NCBI GenBank assembly: GCA_963809545.1
Contig: CAWEKD010000006.1
Coordinates: forward strand, 111,916-175,915
From: Natronosporangium sp035305625
GTDB taxonomy: Bacteria; Actinomycetota; Actinomycetes; Mycobacteriales; Micromonosporaceae
Length of the DNA stretch: 64,000 nucleotides
Reading direction: 5' to 3'
Shown in pieces: positions 1 to 9,012 of the stretch; within the stretch, counting starts at the first letter, position 1; the number at the start of each line of letters is the position of its first letter. A model generated the notes under the pieces. It was not told the DNA's origin. It did not search any database and saw only the letters and a list, made by a program, of their open reading frames with translations. The translations under genes were made by a program, and so were the position numbers.

Positions 1-57
1 GTGGAGCGGGAACCGGCGGTCCGCCGATTGCTGGCCGCCCGGCTTTCGGCAGACTGA
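1..57 (+). CDS. 3' end of an upstream gene (partial)
   Basis: The frame is open from the first base and ends in TGA at 55-57, giving 18 residues that end RLLAARLSAD. The next gene starts 5 bases later, so this is probably the preceding member of the same lysine-degradation operon. The fragment is too short to name, and the start lies outside the window. Confidence 0.5.
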   Translation: MEREPAVRRLLAARLSAD

Positions 58-61
58 ACGT

Positions 62-1617
62 ATGACCACACCTTCCACGCTGTACCGCGGCGGCCGGATC
101 CACACCCCGGGCGATCCCGGCGCCACCGCCTTGCTGGTCACCGGCGAGCAGGTGACCTGGGTGGGCGCAGACGCGGACGCCCCCGCCGCCGACCGGGTCA
201 TCGACCTGGACGGAGCCCTGGTCACGCCGGCGTTTGTGGACGCCCACGTCCACCTGACCGACACCGGACTGGCCTTGGAGGGGCTGGACCTGTCAGGGGT
301 GCGGTCGGCGGCGGAACTGTTGGCGGCGGTGCAGCAGGCCGCGGCCGGGCTCCCGCCGGACGCGGTGGTGATCGGGCAGGGGTGGGACGAGTCCACCTGG
401 TCTGACCCCACCCCACCCCGCCCCGCGGACCTGGCCCAGGCCGCCGGCGGCCGGCCGGTGTACGCCGCCCAGGCCAGTCTGCACTCGGCCATCTGCACGC
501 CGGAGTTGTTGGCGGCGGCGGAAGGTAAGACCGGCTACCACCCCTCCGGGTGGGTGCGCAGGACGCCCACCACACGGTACGCTCCGCCGCCCTCGCCTCG
601 CTCAGCCCGCAGCGGCGACAGGAACTGCAGCGGCGGGCGCTGCGCCGCGCGGCCGCGCTGGGGATCGCGGCGGTGCACGAGTGCGGCGGCCCGCAGATTT
701 CTTCCGAAGCGGATTTCACCTCGGCCCTGGCCCTGTCCGGCGACGGCCTGCCGGAGGTGTACGGCTGGTGGGGAGAGTTGGGGGGAGCCGCCACCGCTCG
801 GCGGCTGGGAGCGGTCGGCGCCGGCGGGGACCTGTTCGCCGACGGGGCGCTCGGTTCGGCCACCGCCCACCTGCGGGAACCCTATCTGGCGGGCGGGTAC
901 GGCCACGGCTATCTGTCGGTGGAGCAGGTGCGGGACCACCTGCTGGACTGCCACGCCCACGGGATGCCCGGAGGCTTCCACGCGATCGGGGACGCGGCCC
1001 TGCAGACGGTGCTGTCCGGGTTCGCCGCCACCGCGGCCCAGTTGGGTACCGAGGCGGTCCGTGCCGCCCGGCACCGGATCGAGCACGTCGAGCTGGTGGA
1101 CCGGCCGATGATCAAGCAGTTGGTCGAGTTCGGAGTGGTGGCCAGCGTGCAGCCCGCGTTCGACCGACTGTGGGGCGGTGCGGACCAGATGTACGCCCGC
1201 CGGCTGGGGGCCGCGCGGGCACTGGCGGCCAACCCGTTCGGGGCGATGCACACGGTCGGGGTGGCGATGGCGTTCGGCTCCGACTCGCCGGTGACACCAC
1301 TGGACCCGTGGGGGGCGGTCCGGGCGGCCGCCTGCCACCACCATCCCGTCCAGCGGATCAGTGTCCGGGCCGCGTTCGCCGCCCACACCCGCGGTGGCTG
1401 GCGGGCGGTGGGGCAGGACCAGCACGGGGTCCTCCGCCCCGGCGCCCCGGCCACGTTCGCGATCTGGCACACCCCGGCCGGGCTGGACGGCACCCTGCCG
1501 GTGCTGTACGCCGACGACCCGCAGGAGTGGCGGAATGACCCGACCCCGCTGCCGGTCTGCCGCCGTACCGTCCTGCGTGGCCGCACCATCTTCGACGAGG
1601 AGGGAGCAGTACCGTGA
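62..1617 (+). pseudogene. Amidohydrolase family protein (YtcJ-like), frameshifted
   Basis: Two overlapping frames together make one metal-dependent amidohydrolase of about 518 residues. The first (from ATG 62) carries the N-terminal beta-sandwich and the metal-binding DAHVH motif (residues about 60-64). The second (in frame from about 550 to 1617) continues with the DAHH segment, the GFHAIGD motif, RIEHVE and the late FGSDSP aspartate motif. The reading frame changes near 550-562, as expected for loss of one base. The stop overlaps the GTG of kamD (GTGA), so the gene belongs to the lysine operon. A substrate cannot be assigned. A sequencing error is as likely as a real mutation. Confidence 0.75.
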
Positions 1618-3200
1618 CCACCCCTGCCCGGCGCCGACGCCGTAATCTGCTCGATCTGGACCCCGCCCTGGTTCGCCGGGCCCGTACCCTGGCCCGTCGG
1701 GCCGGCCGGCCGGTGGTGGAGTTGGCGCGCGCCCACACCACGGTGTCGGTGGAGCGGGCGGTGCTGCGGCTGGCCGGTTTGACCGGCGCGGACGCCGAAG
1801 GCACCCCGTGGGTGAACCGGTTGGTGGACGCGGTGGCGGACCAGGTGGGGCTCGCGCACGGGGTGGCGGTGCCGGTGTTCGACGCGCTGCGCCGCGAGCA
1901 GGCCGGTGACTTGACGGAGCTGGCGCACAAAGCCGCCACCGGGTCGGTGACGTTCCGGCTCCCGACCGGGCGCGACGCCACCGCCGCCCGCCGGGCCGCC
2001 CGCACCGCGGTGGGCGCGGGGATTCGGCGGATCGACCGGCGCCGGGCGGAACGGGACCGGCTGATTCAACGCTACGGCGACCCGCAGCAGCGGCCGTGGC
2101 TGTATCTGATCGTGGCCACCGGGGACATCTACGAGGACATCGAACAGGCCAAGGCGGCCGCCCGGGCCGGCGCGGACATCATCGCGGTGATCCGTTCCAC
2201 CGGTCAGTCGCTGCTGGACTATGTGCCGGAGGGGGCGACCCGGCAGGGGTACGCCGGCACCTACGCCACCCAGGAGAACTTCCGGTTGATGCGGGCCGCG
2301 TTGGACGAGACCAGCCGGCAGCTTCGTCGCTACATCCGGTTGACCAACTACGCCTCCGGGTTGTGCATGCCGGAGATGGCGGTGCTGGCCGGGCTGGAGC
2401 GGCTGGACATGATGCTGAACGACTCCATGTACGGCATCCTGTTCCGGGACATCAACCCGATCCGCACCTTCGTGGACCAGCGGTTCTCCCGCCAGGTCCA
2501 CGCCCGGGCCGGGATCATCATCAACACCGGGGAGGACAACTACCTCACCACCGCCGACGCGGTGGCCGACGCCCACACCGTGACCGTGTCCCAGCTGCTC
2601 AACGAGTACTTCGCCCACGAGGCGGGGCTGCCGGACAGCCAGCTGGGGCTGGGGCACGCGTTCGAGATCGACCCGGACCTGCCGGACTCGTTCCGGCTGG
2701 AGTTGGCGCACGCGCTGCTGGCCCGGGAGCTGTTCCCGCGGGCGCCGTTGAAGTGGATGCCGCCGACGCGGTACATGACCGGGGACGTGTTCCGGGGCAA
2801 CCTGCTGGACGGGTTCTTCAACCTGTGCGGCGTGATGACCCGCCAGGACATTCTGCTGGTGGGGATGATGACCGAGGCCGTGGTCACCCCGTGGCTGTCC
2901 GACCGGGACATCGCCCTGCAGAACATCCAGTACGTGCGCAACGCCGCCGGCCGGCTGCATGAAGATTTCGTGCCCGCCCCCGGCGGGTTCATTCAGAAAC
3001 GAGCCCACCAGGTGCTCACCGAGGCGGTGGCGCTGCTGGAGCGGATCGTCGACGACGGCCTGCTGACCGCGATCGCCGAGGGCACGTTCGGGATCATGAA
3101 GCGCCCCGCGGACCGGGGCAAGGGCTTGGACGGGGTGGTCCGCCGGGCCGACGACTACTACAACCCCGCGATCGAGATCCTGGAAGCCACCGGCGCATGA
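1614..3200 (+). CDS. kamD: Lysine 5,6-aminomutase, alpha subunit
   Basis: 528 residues, the usual size for KamD. With KamE it forms the adenosylcobalamin- and PLP-dependent enzyme that moves the terminal amino group of beta-lysine or D-lysine from C6 to C5. The family signature runs through the middle of the protein, for example PWLYLIVATGDIYEDIEQA, the GADIIAVIRSTGQSLLDY segment and YMTGDVFRGNLLDGFFN. The GTG start is preceded by AGGAGGGAG with 7 bases of spacing and overlaps the stop of the amidohydrolase. kamE and kal follow with no real gap, giving one operon for the fermentation-type lysine pathway. Confidence 0.95.
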   Translation: MTTPARRRRRNLLDLDPALVRRARTLARRAGRPVVELARAHTTVSVERAVLRLAGLTGADAEGTPWVNRLVDAVADQVGLAHGVAVPVFDALRREQAGDLTELAHKAATGSVTFRLPTGRDATAARRAARTAVGAGIRRIDRRRAERDRLIQRYGDPQQRPWLYLIVATGDIYEDIEQAKAAARAGADIIAVIRSTGQSLLDYVPEGATRQGYAGTYATQENFRLMRAALDETSRQLRRYIRLTNYASGLCMPEMAVLAGLERLDMMLNDSMYGILFRDINPIRTFVDQRFSRQVHARAGIIINTGEDNYLTTADAVADAHTVTVSQLLNEYFAHEAGLPDSQLGLGHAFEIDPDLPDSFRLELAHALLARELFPRAPLKWMPPTRYMTGDVFRGNLLDGFFNLCGVMTRQDILLVGMMTEAVVTPWLSDRDIALQNIQYVRNAAGRLHEDFVPAPGGFIQKRAHQVLTEAVALLERIVDDGLLTAIAEGTFGIMKRPADRGKGLDGVVRRADDYYNPAIEILEATGA

Positions 3201-3232
3201 CCGGCGGGACGGGACAGGAGGGAGCCGACACC

Positions 3233-3976
3233 GTGGCAGACAACCGGATCGTGCGCCCCTACGGTGACACCACCGGGGACGGGATGGTGCAGCTGTCGTT
3301 CACGCTGCCGCTGCCGCACGACGCCCGGGCCGAGGCCGCAGCCCGGCAACTGGCCAACAAGATGGGCATCGACCCGGCGATGGTGGTACACAGCCGATCG
3401 ATCGGCGACGGGTTCACGTTCTTCATCGTCTACGGGCAGGTCAATCACCTGGTGGACCTGTCCGAGGTGACGGTCCGGGAGCGGGAGTACCCGCTGCTGA
3501 GTGCCCGAGAGGTCAACACGGCGGTGCGGCGGCTGCTGCGGCGCAAACTGTCGGTGGTCGGCGCCTGCATCGGCACCGACGCCCACACCGTCGGTATCGA
3601 CGCCATCCTCAACCTCAAGGGCGTGGCGGGGGAGAAGGGGCTGGAGTACTACCGGGAGCTGAAGGTCACCAACCTGGGCGCCCAGGTGAGCGTGCCGCAA
3701 CTGCTGGAGGCGGCCCAGCGGGAGAAGGCCGACGCGGTGCTGGTGTCCCAGGTGGTCACCCAACGGGACGCCCACATCCACAACGTCCGGGAGCTGGCGG
3801 CGGCGTTCCGCGAGGCCTACCCGGACGGCCGGCGGCCGCTGCTGATCGCCGGTGGTCCCCGGTTTGACGAGACCCAGGCCGAGGAGTTGGGAGTGGACCG
3901 GATCTTCGGCCGGGGCACCACCCCCAGCGAGGTGGCCAGCTATCTGGTGTACGCACTGTCGAAGGGAAGGGCATGA
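3233..3976 (+). CDS. kamE: Lysine 5,6-aminomutase, beta subunit (cobalamin- and PLP-binding)
   Basis: This subunit carries the Rossmann-like B12-binding domain. The DxHxxG cobalamin motif is seen as GTDAHTVG, with the histidine as lower axial ligand. Eleven residues later comes the lysine in ILNLKG that in the family forms the PLP aldimine. I chose GTG 3233 because AGGAGGGAG lies 8 bases upstream. An ATG at 3197 that overlaps the kamD stop (ATGA) would add 12 residues. The product is 247 residues, and the stop overlaps the ATG of kal. Confidence 0.95.
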   Translation: MADNRIVRPYGDTTGDGMVQLSFTLPLPHDARAEAAARQLANKMGIDPAMVVHSRSIGDGFTFFIVYGQVNHLVDLSEVTVREREYPLLSAREVNTAVRRLLRRKLSVVGACIGTDAHTVGIDAILNLKGVAGEKGLEYYRELKVTNLGAQVSVPQLLEAAQREKADAVLVSQVVTQRDAHIHNVRELAAAFREAYPDGRRPLLIAGGPRFDETQAEELGVDRIFGRGTTPSEVASYLVYALSKGRA

Positions 3977-4362
3977 GCGGAACCGATCCACGGCTGGGGC
4001 TGGTGGTCACGCACCGGCGGTACGTGCCGTACTCCCACGCCCACTACGGCGGCAACCTGGTCGACGGCGCCTACGCCCTGGGCCTGTTCGGAGACGTGGC
4101 CACGGAGGTGTGTATCCGCACCGACAGCGACGAGGGGCTGCTGGCCGGATACTCCGAGATCAAGTTCCTGGCCCCGATCCGGGCGGGGGACGTGGTGGAG
4201 GTGACCGGCGAGGTGGTCCGGGTCGGTACCCGCAGCCGGACCCTGCAGCTGCGCTGCCTGGTGGTGTGCCGCTCCCGGCCGGACCGTTCCCCGTCGGCGG
4301 CGGAGGTGCTTGATCCGCCGGTGGAGGCGGTCACCGCGACCGCCACGGTGGTGGTGCCGTAG
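3973..4362 (+). CDS. kal: 3-aminobutyryl-CoA ammonia-lyase (hotdog fold)
   Basis: 129 residues. In lysine fermentation this enzyme removes ammonia from L-3-aminobutyryl-CoA to give crotonyl-CoA. The characteristic AHYGGNLVDGA segment is at residues 18-28, followed by LFGDVATE, DEGLLAGY and IKFLAPIRAGD, all close to known Kal proteins. The ATG overlaps the kamE stop by 4 bases, and GAAGGGAAGG lies just upstream. This confirms that the cluster serves catabolism via 3,5-diaminohexanoate rather than beta-lysine antibiotic synthesis. The missing kce/kdd/kamA partners may lie before base 1. Confidence 0.88.
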   Translation: MSGTDPRLGLVVTHRRYVPYSHAHYGGNLVDGAYALGLFGDVATEVCIRTDSDEGLLAGYSEIKFLAPIRAGDVVEVTGEVVRVGTRSRTLQLRCLVVCRSRPDRSPSAAEVLDPPVEAVTATATVVVP

Positions 4363-4746
4363 GCTGAGGTCCGTAACCTGAACGAGGGGTCCGGTGCGGC
4401 ACCCCCATCCCCCGGCACAATTCCGGCCGTTACCGTCAGAGTGGAACCAATGGACCAGATGGTGCGGACGGGCGCTTGCCACCGCCGGGGGTGAGGGCGT
4501 ACCGTCAAGGACTCCGGCAGACGGCGGCTGGTGCTCAGTGATGCCCAGCGGAGGCCGGCGCGGTCAGTAGACAACGGCGTGGCGCGCCACCGGTCACGGC
4601 GGCGGGGCACGACGGTCCGAAGGCCGCGCCCAGGCACCAGCCGTGTGGCGTGGGGCGTGGCCCGCTACGGCGGGTCGCGCCCCTCGTGCCTTCGGGCGTG
4701 ACCAGGTTCGCAGCGGCTTTTCAGGTTCGTGCGGCAGGGTGGGGGT
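4363..4746. other. Intergenic region, no gene seen
   Basis: About 380 bases between kal and lnt. It includes a perfect 12-base palindrome (GTGGCGCGCCAC, about 4579-4590) but no convincing coding frame, RNA gene or classic terminator. The start signals for lnt (CAGGGTGGGG) lie at its right edge. Confidence 0.4.
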
Positions 4747-6453
4747 GTGGACGACAGCGCGGTGGCGCCGGCCAGCGTGTCGCAGCCGGCGCCCGGTGGT
4801 GATCGGGCCGCTCCCGGCCCCGTCGACTCCCCCACAGCGGCGCCGGTGCCGCTGCCGTGGGCGATGCTCGCCGCCGTCGGCGCTGGCGCGACCCAGCTGG
4901 TGGCCTTCCCGCCGTACGACCAGTGGTGGGCGGCCCCCGTCGGGGTGGCGTTGCTGGCGGTGGCGGTGCACCGACGACGCCCGCGGGTCGGGGCTCTCCT
5001 GGGGGCGCTCGCCGGCCTGGCGTTGTTCGTGCCGCTGCTGAGCTGGGCCAACCTCCAGGTCGGCAATCTGCCCTGGCTGTTGTTGGCCGGGCTGCAGGCC
5101 AGCTTCGTGGCGGTGCTGGGCGCGGCGGCCGCCTTCCTGTCGCCGCTGATCGACCGGTGGCCGGCGGTCTGGCCGCTGGCCACCAGCCTGCTGTGGGTGG
5201 GGCAGGAGGCGCTGCGCTCCCGGATCCCGTTCGGCGGGTTCCCCTGGGGGCGATTGGCGTTCAGCCAGACCGAAGGGCCGCTGCTGGGCTTGGCCGCGCT
5301 GGGCGGGGCGCCGCTGGTCTCCGCCGCGGTGGCGCTCGCGGGTGGGGTGCTGGCCGCGCTCGGCTGGGCGGGGGTGGCGCGGCTGGCCGGGGGCCGGCCC
5401 CGGACCCCCCTCCGGATGCGGTGGGGGTGGTCGGTGGCCTGGCTGGCGGTGGTGGCCGGGACCGTCGGCGTGGGGATGGTGCCCCTGACCGTCACCACCA
5501 CCCCGACCGGGCCGACGGTGACGGTGGCGATCGTCCAAGGCAACGTGCCCCGGCTGGGGTTGGACTTCAACGCCCAGCGCCGGGCGGTGCTGGACAACCA
5601 CGTCACCGCCACGGTCCGCCTGGCCGACCAGGTGCGCGCCGGCCAGGCCCCGGCGCCGGACCTGGTGGTGTGGCCGGAGAACGCCAGCGACATCGACCCG
5701 CTGGCCAACCCGGACGCGGCCGAAGCGATCAGCCACGCCGCGGACACCATCGGGGCCCCGATCCTGGTCGGGGCGCTGGTGCGGGACGCGGCCGCCGACG
5801 AGATCCGCAACGTGGGCCTGGTCTGGCAGCCAGGGCAGGGCCCCGGCCCGATGTACGCCAAACGCCACCCGGTGCCGTTCGCCGAGTACCTGCCGCTGGA
5901 GTCGGTGGTGTACCCGATCGCTCGGGCGATCACCGCGGAAGTGGACCGGGTGGCCGGGTTCACCCCGGGGACGTTCCCGGGGTCCTCCCGCTCGGCCCGG
6001 CCCAGGTCGGGCAACGTGATCTGTTTCGAGGTGGCCTACGACGGGTTGGTCCGGGACACCGTCACCAGCGGTGGGCAGCTGCTGGCGGTGCAGACCAACA
6101 ACGCCACCTTCAACGAAGCCGAGGCGCGCCAGCAGCTGGCCATGGTGCGGCTCCGGGCGGTCGAGCACGGTCGGTGGTCGGTGATGGCCTCCACCGTCGG
6201 GGTGTCCGGGTTCGTTTCACCGGATGGCCGGGTTCATCACGCGACGGGGTTCTTCACCCAGGAGATCCCGGTGCGTACCCTGGGGCTGTCGGACCACCGC
6301 ACTGTGGCCACTACGGTCGGCTGGTGGCCGGAGCTGGTGCTTACGGCGGGCGCCGGAGTGGGACTGGCGTACCGGCTCTGGCCGCAGTGGAACCTAGCCC
6401 GGATCCGGTCCGGCCGCGGGCGCACCGCACCGGTGCGACTTAGACGAGAATGA
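4747..6453 (+). CDS. lnt: Apolipoprotein N-acyltransferase
   Basis: A membrane enzyme that transfers the third acyl chain to the N-terminal cysteine of lipoproteins. The N-terminal half has several hydrophobic spans (about residues 35-250). The C-terminal half is a nitrilase-like domain with the catalytic triad visible as E311 (WPEN), K372 (YAKRHPVPF) and C426 (ICFEVAYD). The GTG at 4747 sits just after a purine-rich stretch; an in-frame GTG at 4729 would add 6 residues. ppm1 follows after 11 bases. In mycobacteria the two activities are fused or paired, but here they are separate genes. Confidence 0.9.
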   Translation: MDDSAVAPASVSQPAPGGDRAAPGPVDSPTAAPVPLPWAMLAAVGAGATQLVAFPPYDQWWAAPVGVALLAVAVHRRRPRVGALLGALAGLALFVPLLSWANLQVGNLPWLLLAGLQASFVAVLGAAAAFLSPLIDRWPAVWPLATSLLWVGQEALRSRIPFGGFPWGRLAFSQTEGPLLGLAALGGAPLVSAAVALAGGVLAALGWAGVARLAGGRPRTPLRMRWGWSVAWLAVVAGTVGVGMVPLTVTTTPTGPTVTVAIVQGNVPRLGLDFNAQRRAVLDNHVTATVRLADQVRAGQAPAPDLVVWPENASDIDPLANPDAAEAISHAADTIGAPILVGALVRDAAADEIRNVGLVWQPGQGPGPMYAKRHPVPFAEYLPLESVVYPIARAITAEVDRVAGFTPGTFPGSSRSARPRSGNVICFEVAYDGLVRDTVTSGGQLLAVQTNNATFNEAEARQQLAMVRLRAVEHGRWSVMASTVGVSGFVSPDGRVHHATGFFTQEIPVRTLGLSDHRTVATTVGWWPELVLTAGAGVGLAYRLWPQWNLARIRSGRGRTAPVRLRRE

Positions 6454-6464
6454 CGAGGATCTGA

Positions 6465-7244
6465 ATGACAACCGACCAACCCACGACGGGGGCAGAGGTG
6501 GGGCGGGTACTGGTGGTGATCCCCACCTACAACGAGGCCGACAACCTTCGGATGATCACCGGCCGAGTGCGGGCCTCGGTGCCGGAGGCCGAGATCCTGG
6601 TGGTGGACGACGCCAGCCCGGACGGCACCGGCGCGCTGGCGGAGGAGCTGGCCGCCCGTGACCCCCACCTCCACGTCCTGCACCGCTCCGGCAAGCAGGG
6701 GCTGGGCGCGGCCTATGTGGCCGGATTCCGGTGGGCGCAGCAGCGCGGCTACGACGTGGTGGTGGAGATGGACGCCGACGGCTCCCACGCCCCCGAACAG
6801 CTGCCCCGGCTGCTGACCGCCCTGGCGGATGCGGACGTGGTGCTCGGCTCCCGGTGGGTGCCGGGCGGGAAGGTGGTCAACTGGCCCTGGCGGCGGATGG
6901 TGCTGTCCCGGGGCGGCAATCTGTACGTCCGACTGGTGCTCGGGGTACCGTTCCGAGACGCCACCGGCGGCTACCGGGCCTATCGGATGCCCGTCCTGGA
7001 CAAGATCGACATCGACTCGGTGGTGTCGCAGGGTTACTGTTTTCAGGTAGACCTCGCCTGGCGTGCCCACCGGCATGGACTACGGGTGGTGGAGGTGCCG
7101 ATCACCTTCACCGAGCGGCAGCACGGGCAGAGCAAGATGAGTTCCGCGATCGTCCGGGAGGCGCTGTGGCGAGTCACCCTCTGGGGACTGCAAGCCCGAT
7201 GGGCGGGGCTCACCCGCCGGTTCCGCCGCAGTCGGCTGGCCTGA
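6465..7244 (+). CDS. ppm1: Polyprenol-phosphate mannosyltransferase (DPM1/Ppm1-like, GT2)
   Basis: 259 residues. It makes polyprenyl-phosphate-mannose from GDP-mannose, the sugar donor for lipoglycans and protein O-mannosylation. GT2 signatures are present: VVIPTYNEADN at the start, VVDDASPDGTG (nucleotide-binding aspartates), VEMDADGSH (the DxD-type motif) and the GxxxDxTGGYRAY segment. There is no C-terminal membrane domain, so this is the short catalytic form. The ATG follows GACGAGGAT, 11 bases after the lnt stop, so lnt and ppm1 form an operon. Confidence 0.9.
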   Translation: MTTDQPTTGAEVGRVLVVIPTYNEADNLRMITGRVRASVPEAEILVVDDASPDGTGALAEELAARDPHLHVLHRSGKQGLGAAYVAGFRWAQQRGYDVVVEMDADGSHAPEQLPRLLTALADADVVLGSRWVPGGKVVNWPWRRMVLSRGGNLYVRLVLGVPFRDATGGYRAYRMPVLDKIDIDSVVSQGYCFQVDLAWRAHRHGLRVVEVPITFTERQHGQSKMSSAIVREALWRVTLWGLQARWAGLTRRFRRSRLA

Positions 7245-7735
7245 GCCCCCGTCGCCTGCTCGGCCTCCTGGCCACCGCCCTGCTACTGGTGGCGGAAGTA
7301 CTGGTGTTTGTCGAGCTGGCCGGCTGGATCGGCCCCGGCTGGACGGTGCTGACAGTGGTCATGGTCAGCCTGCTCGGGGCGTGGCTGCTGGCGCGGGAAG
7401 GGCTCCGGGCGTGGCGGGGGTTCCGGTCGGCGTTGCTGACCGGACAACCTCCCGGCCCCCGGGTCACCGACGGCCTGGTCGGGCTGCTGGGGGCGCTGCT
7501 GCTGGCCGTGCCCGGGTTGATCAGTGGCGTGATCGGGGCGCTGCTGCTCCTCCCACCGGGGCGGCACCTGGCGCGCCAGCGGGTGCAGGCGTCGATCGAG
7601 CGCCGGGTGCGCTATCCGCAGTACGTGTTCGGCCCCCGCCGGGTGCGGGTCCAGCCCACGTCCCCGGCGGGGGCGTCCGACTCCGGTGAGGTCATCGAAG
7701 GTGAGATCGTCGACGAGCCAGGGCCCGGTCGCTGA
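7199..7735 (+). CDS. fxsA: FxsA family membrane protein
   Basis: About 178 residues with three or four hydrophobic segments in the first 115 residues (LLATALLLVAEVLVFVEL, WTVLTVVMVSLLGAWLLA, LVGLLGALLLAVPGLISG and a following short span). A positively charged tail follows. This matches the cytoplasmic-membrane FxsA family, named for suppression of F-plasmid exclusion of phage T7 in E. coli; its role in actinobacteria is unclear. The start is uncertain: ATG 7199 lies within the end of ppm1, and GTG 7166 would be longer. Confidence 0.8.
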   Translation: MGGAHPPVPPQSAGLSPRRLLGLLATALLLVAEVLVFVELAGWIGPGWTVLTVVMVSLLGAWLLAREGLRAWRGFRSALLTGQPPGPRVTDGLVGLLGALLLAVPGLISGVIGALLLLPPGRHLARQRVQASIERRVRYPQYVFGPRRVRVQPTSPAGASDSGEVIEGEIVDEPGPGR

Positions 7736-7761
7736 GGCCCGGGCCGGTCGTTCTCCCCGAG

Positions 7762-8124
7762 TCAGGAAGAGGAGGACTGCTCCTCGGTCTGTCCCCGGCG
7801 AGCCCGCAGCTCCGCCAGCCGCTCGTTGAGGATCTCCTCCAGCTCCTCCAGCGTCCGCCGCTCCAACAGCATGTCCCAGTGGGTCCGCGGCGGCTTGACC
7901 TTCTTCTGCTCCGGCGGGGCGCCGTCGACCAGCTGGGCGGTGGTGCCGTCGTACTTGCATTCCCAGGTCGATGGCACCTCAGCGTCCACGGCGAACGGCA
8001 CCTCGATCAGGTGCCCCTGGGGACACCGGTACTGACGGGTCTGCCGTGGCGCCAGCTCGGTGTTGCGGTCGGATTCATAACTAACGGCACCTAACCGGCT
8101 TCCACGCAGCATCCGTTCGCCCAT
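7762..8124 (-). CDS. rbpA: RNA polymerase-binding protein RbpA
   Basis: 120 residues. RbpA is the actinobacterial activator that binds the primary sigma factor and stabilises the open promoter complex. The central zinc-binding fold is visible as YRCPQGH and TWECKYDG. The C-terminal sigma-interacting helix is THWDMLLERRTLEELEEIL, and the basic linker precedes it. ATG 8124 is preceded by a strong GGAGGAGAG. It is convergent with fxsA. Confidence 0.97.
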   Translation of the reverse strand: MGERMLRGSRLGAVSYESDRNTELAPRQTRQYRCPQGHLIEVPFAVDAEVPSTWECKYDGTTAQLVDGAPPEQKKVKPPRTHWDMLLERRTLEELEEILNERLAELRARRGQTEEQSSSS

Positions 8125-8293
8125 GATCAGCTCTCTCCTCCGTCGTGCGATCGCTCTCGGTAGACACGGCCTTATCTGGTACCCCAGTCCGCGCCCTCTG
8201 CGACGTTACGAGCGTAGCCGGGATCATCGAGCCGCAGCGAACCGCACCACCCAGGAGCCGGATATAACCGGACAAGTTGCGTGAAAGCGACAG

Positions 8294-8956
8294 TCACAGC
8301 CGGGGGAGGTCCGGATCCCCCCGCCGCGGCCGTTGCGGGGACGGATTACGTGCCGGAAACAGCGCCCGGAACTTCGACGGCGCCGGCGGCGGCCCCTCCA
8401 ACACCTGCAGCTCCGGCCGGTGCCGCCGGATCTCCGCCGCCACCGCCGACAGCGGCGCCGACACCATGGAGGCGGGGATACCGATCACCGGCTGCTTCAA
8501 CAACGTCCGCCAGGCCACCAGTAGCCGCCACCCCCACCGATCAGAGCGGGCCCGGTGAAACTCCTCCGGATCGGTCAACACGACCTCCAGCATCCGTTCC
8601 GCCAGGCTGCCCCGACCGATCTCCCGCTTCCGCACCACCGTGATCTCTTCCCACCGGATCCGCCCCGCGGGGATCAAGGCGGTGCGGTCGACGAGCCCGT
8701 GCCGGTCGATCACCAAGGTGGCGCCGGGCCGGAAGGTGCGCGCCAACAACACCAGCACCGACGGGATCAGCAGCACAATGCCGAACCAGCCGATCCCTTT
8801 CATCACCGTCGAGCCGTACTGCGCCGGGATCCACAAGATCGCTATCGCCAGCAGACAGGTCCCGACCAGAACCAACAACCGCAGCCGCGGCGGGCCGTAA
8901 CTCGTCTGGTCATGACCCGATGGCACCTCATCGGGCGGTGGGGGAGATACGGACAT
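8294..8956 (-). CDS. Membrane protein with PH-like (STM3941-type) domain
   Basis: 220 residues. Two adjacent hydrophobic spans lie near residues 28-68 (LLVLVGTCLLAIAILWI and GWFGIVLLIPSVLVLLA). A soluble domain then begins TLVIDRHGLVDRTALIPAG, with WEEITVVRKREI, the pattern of the bacterial PH/STM3941 family. The C-terminus is basic and proline-rich. The ATG at 8956 follows a weak ribosome-binding site. Function is unknown. Confidence 0.75.
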   Translation of the reverse strand: MSVSPPPPDEVPSGHDQTSYGPPRLRLLVLVGTCLLAIAILWIPAQYGSTVMKGIGWFGIVLLIPSVLVLLARTFRPGATLVIDRHGLVDRTALIPAGRIRWEEITVVRKREIGRGSLAERMLEVVLTDPEEFHRARSDRWGWRLLVAWRTLLKQPVIGIPASMVSAPLSAVAAEIRRHRPELQVLEGPPPAPSKFRALFPARNPSPQRPRRGDPDLPRL

Positions 8957-9012
8957 GCTTCGACCGTACCGCCCCCACCGCCCTGACGCATCTGCCCGGG
9001 CGCCCGCTTCAG

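Noticed and set aside
909..3008. Very long antisense open frame (699 codons) over the kam genes
   Set aside because: It runs opposite well-conserved genes, is rich in Pro, His, Gln and Arg, and has no recognisable domain; long shadow frames are expected at this GC content.
4579..4590. 12-base palindrome GTGGCGCGCCAC as a kal terminator
   Set aside because: It lies more than 200 bases after kal, has no loop or T-run, and GC palindromes of this size are common here.
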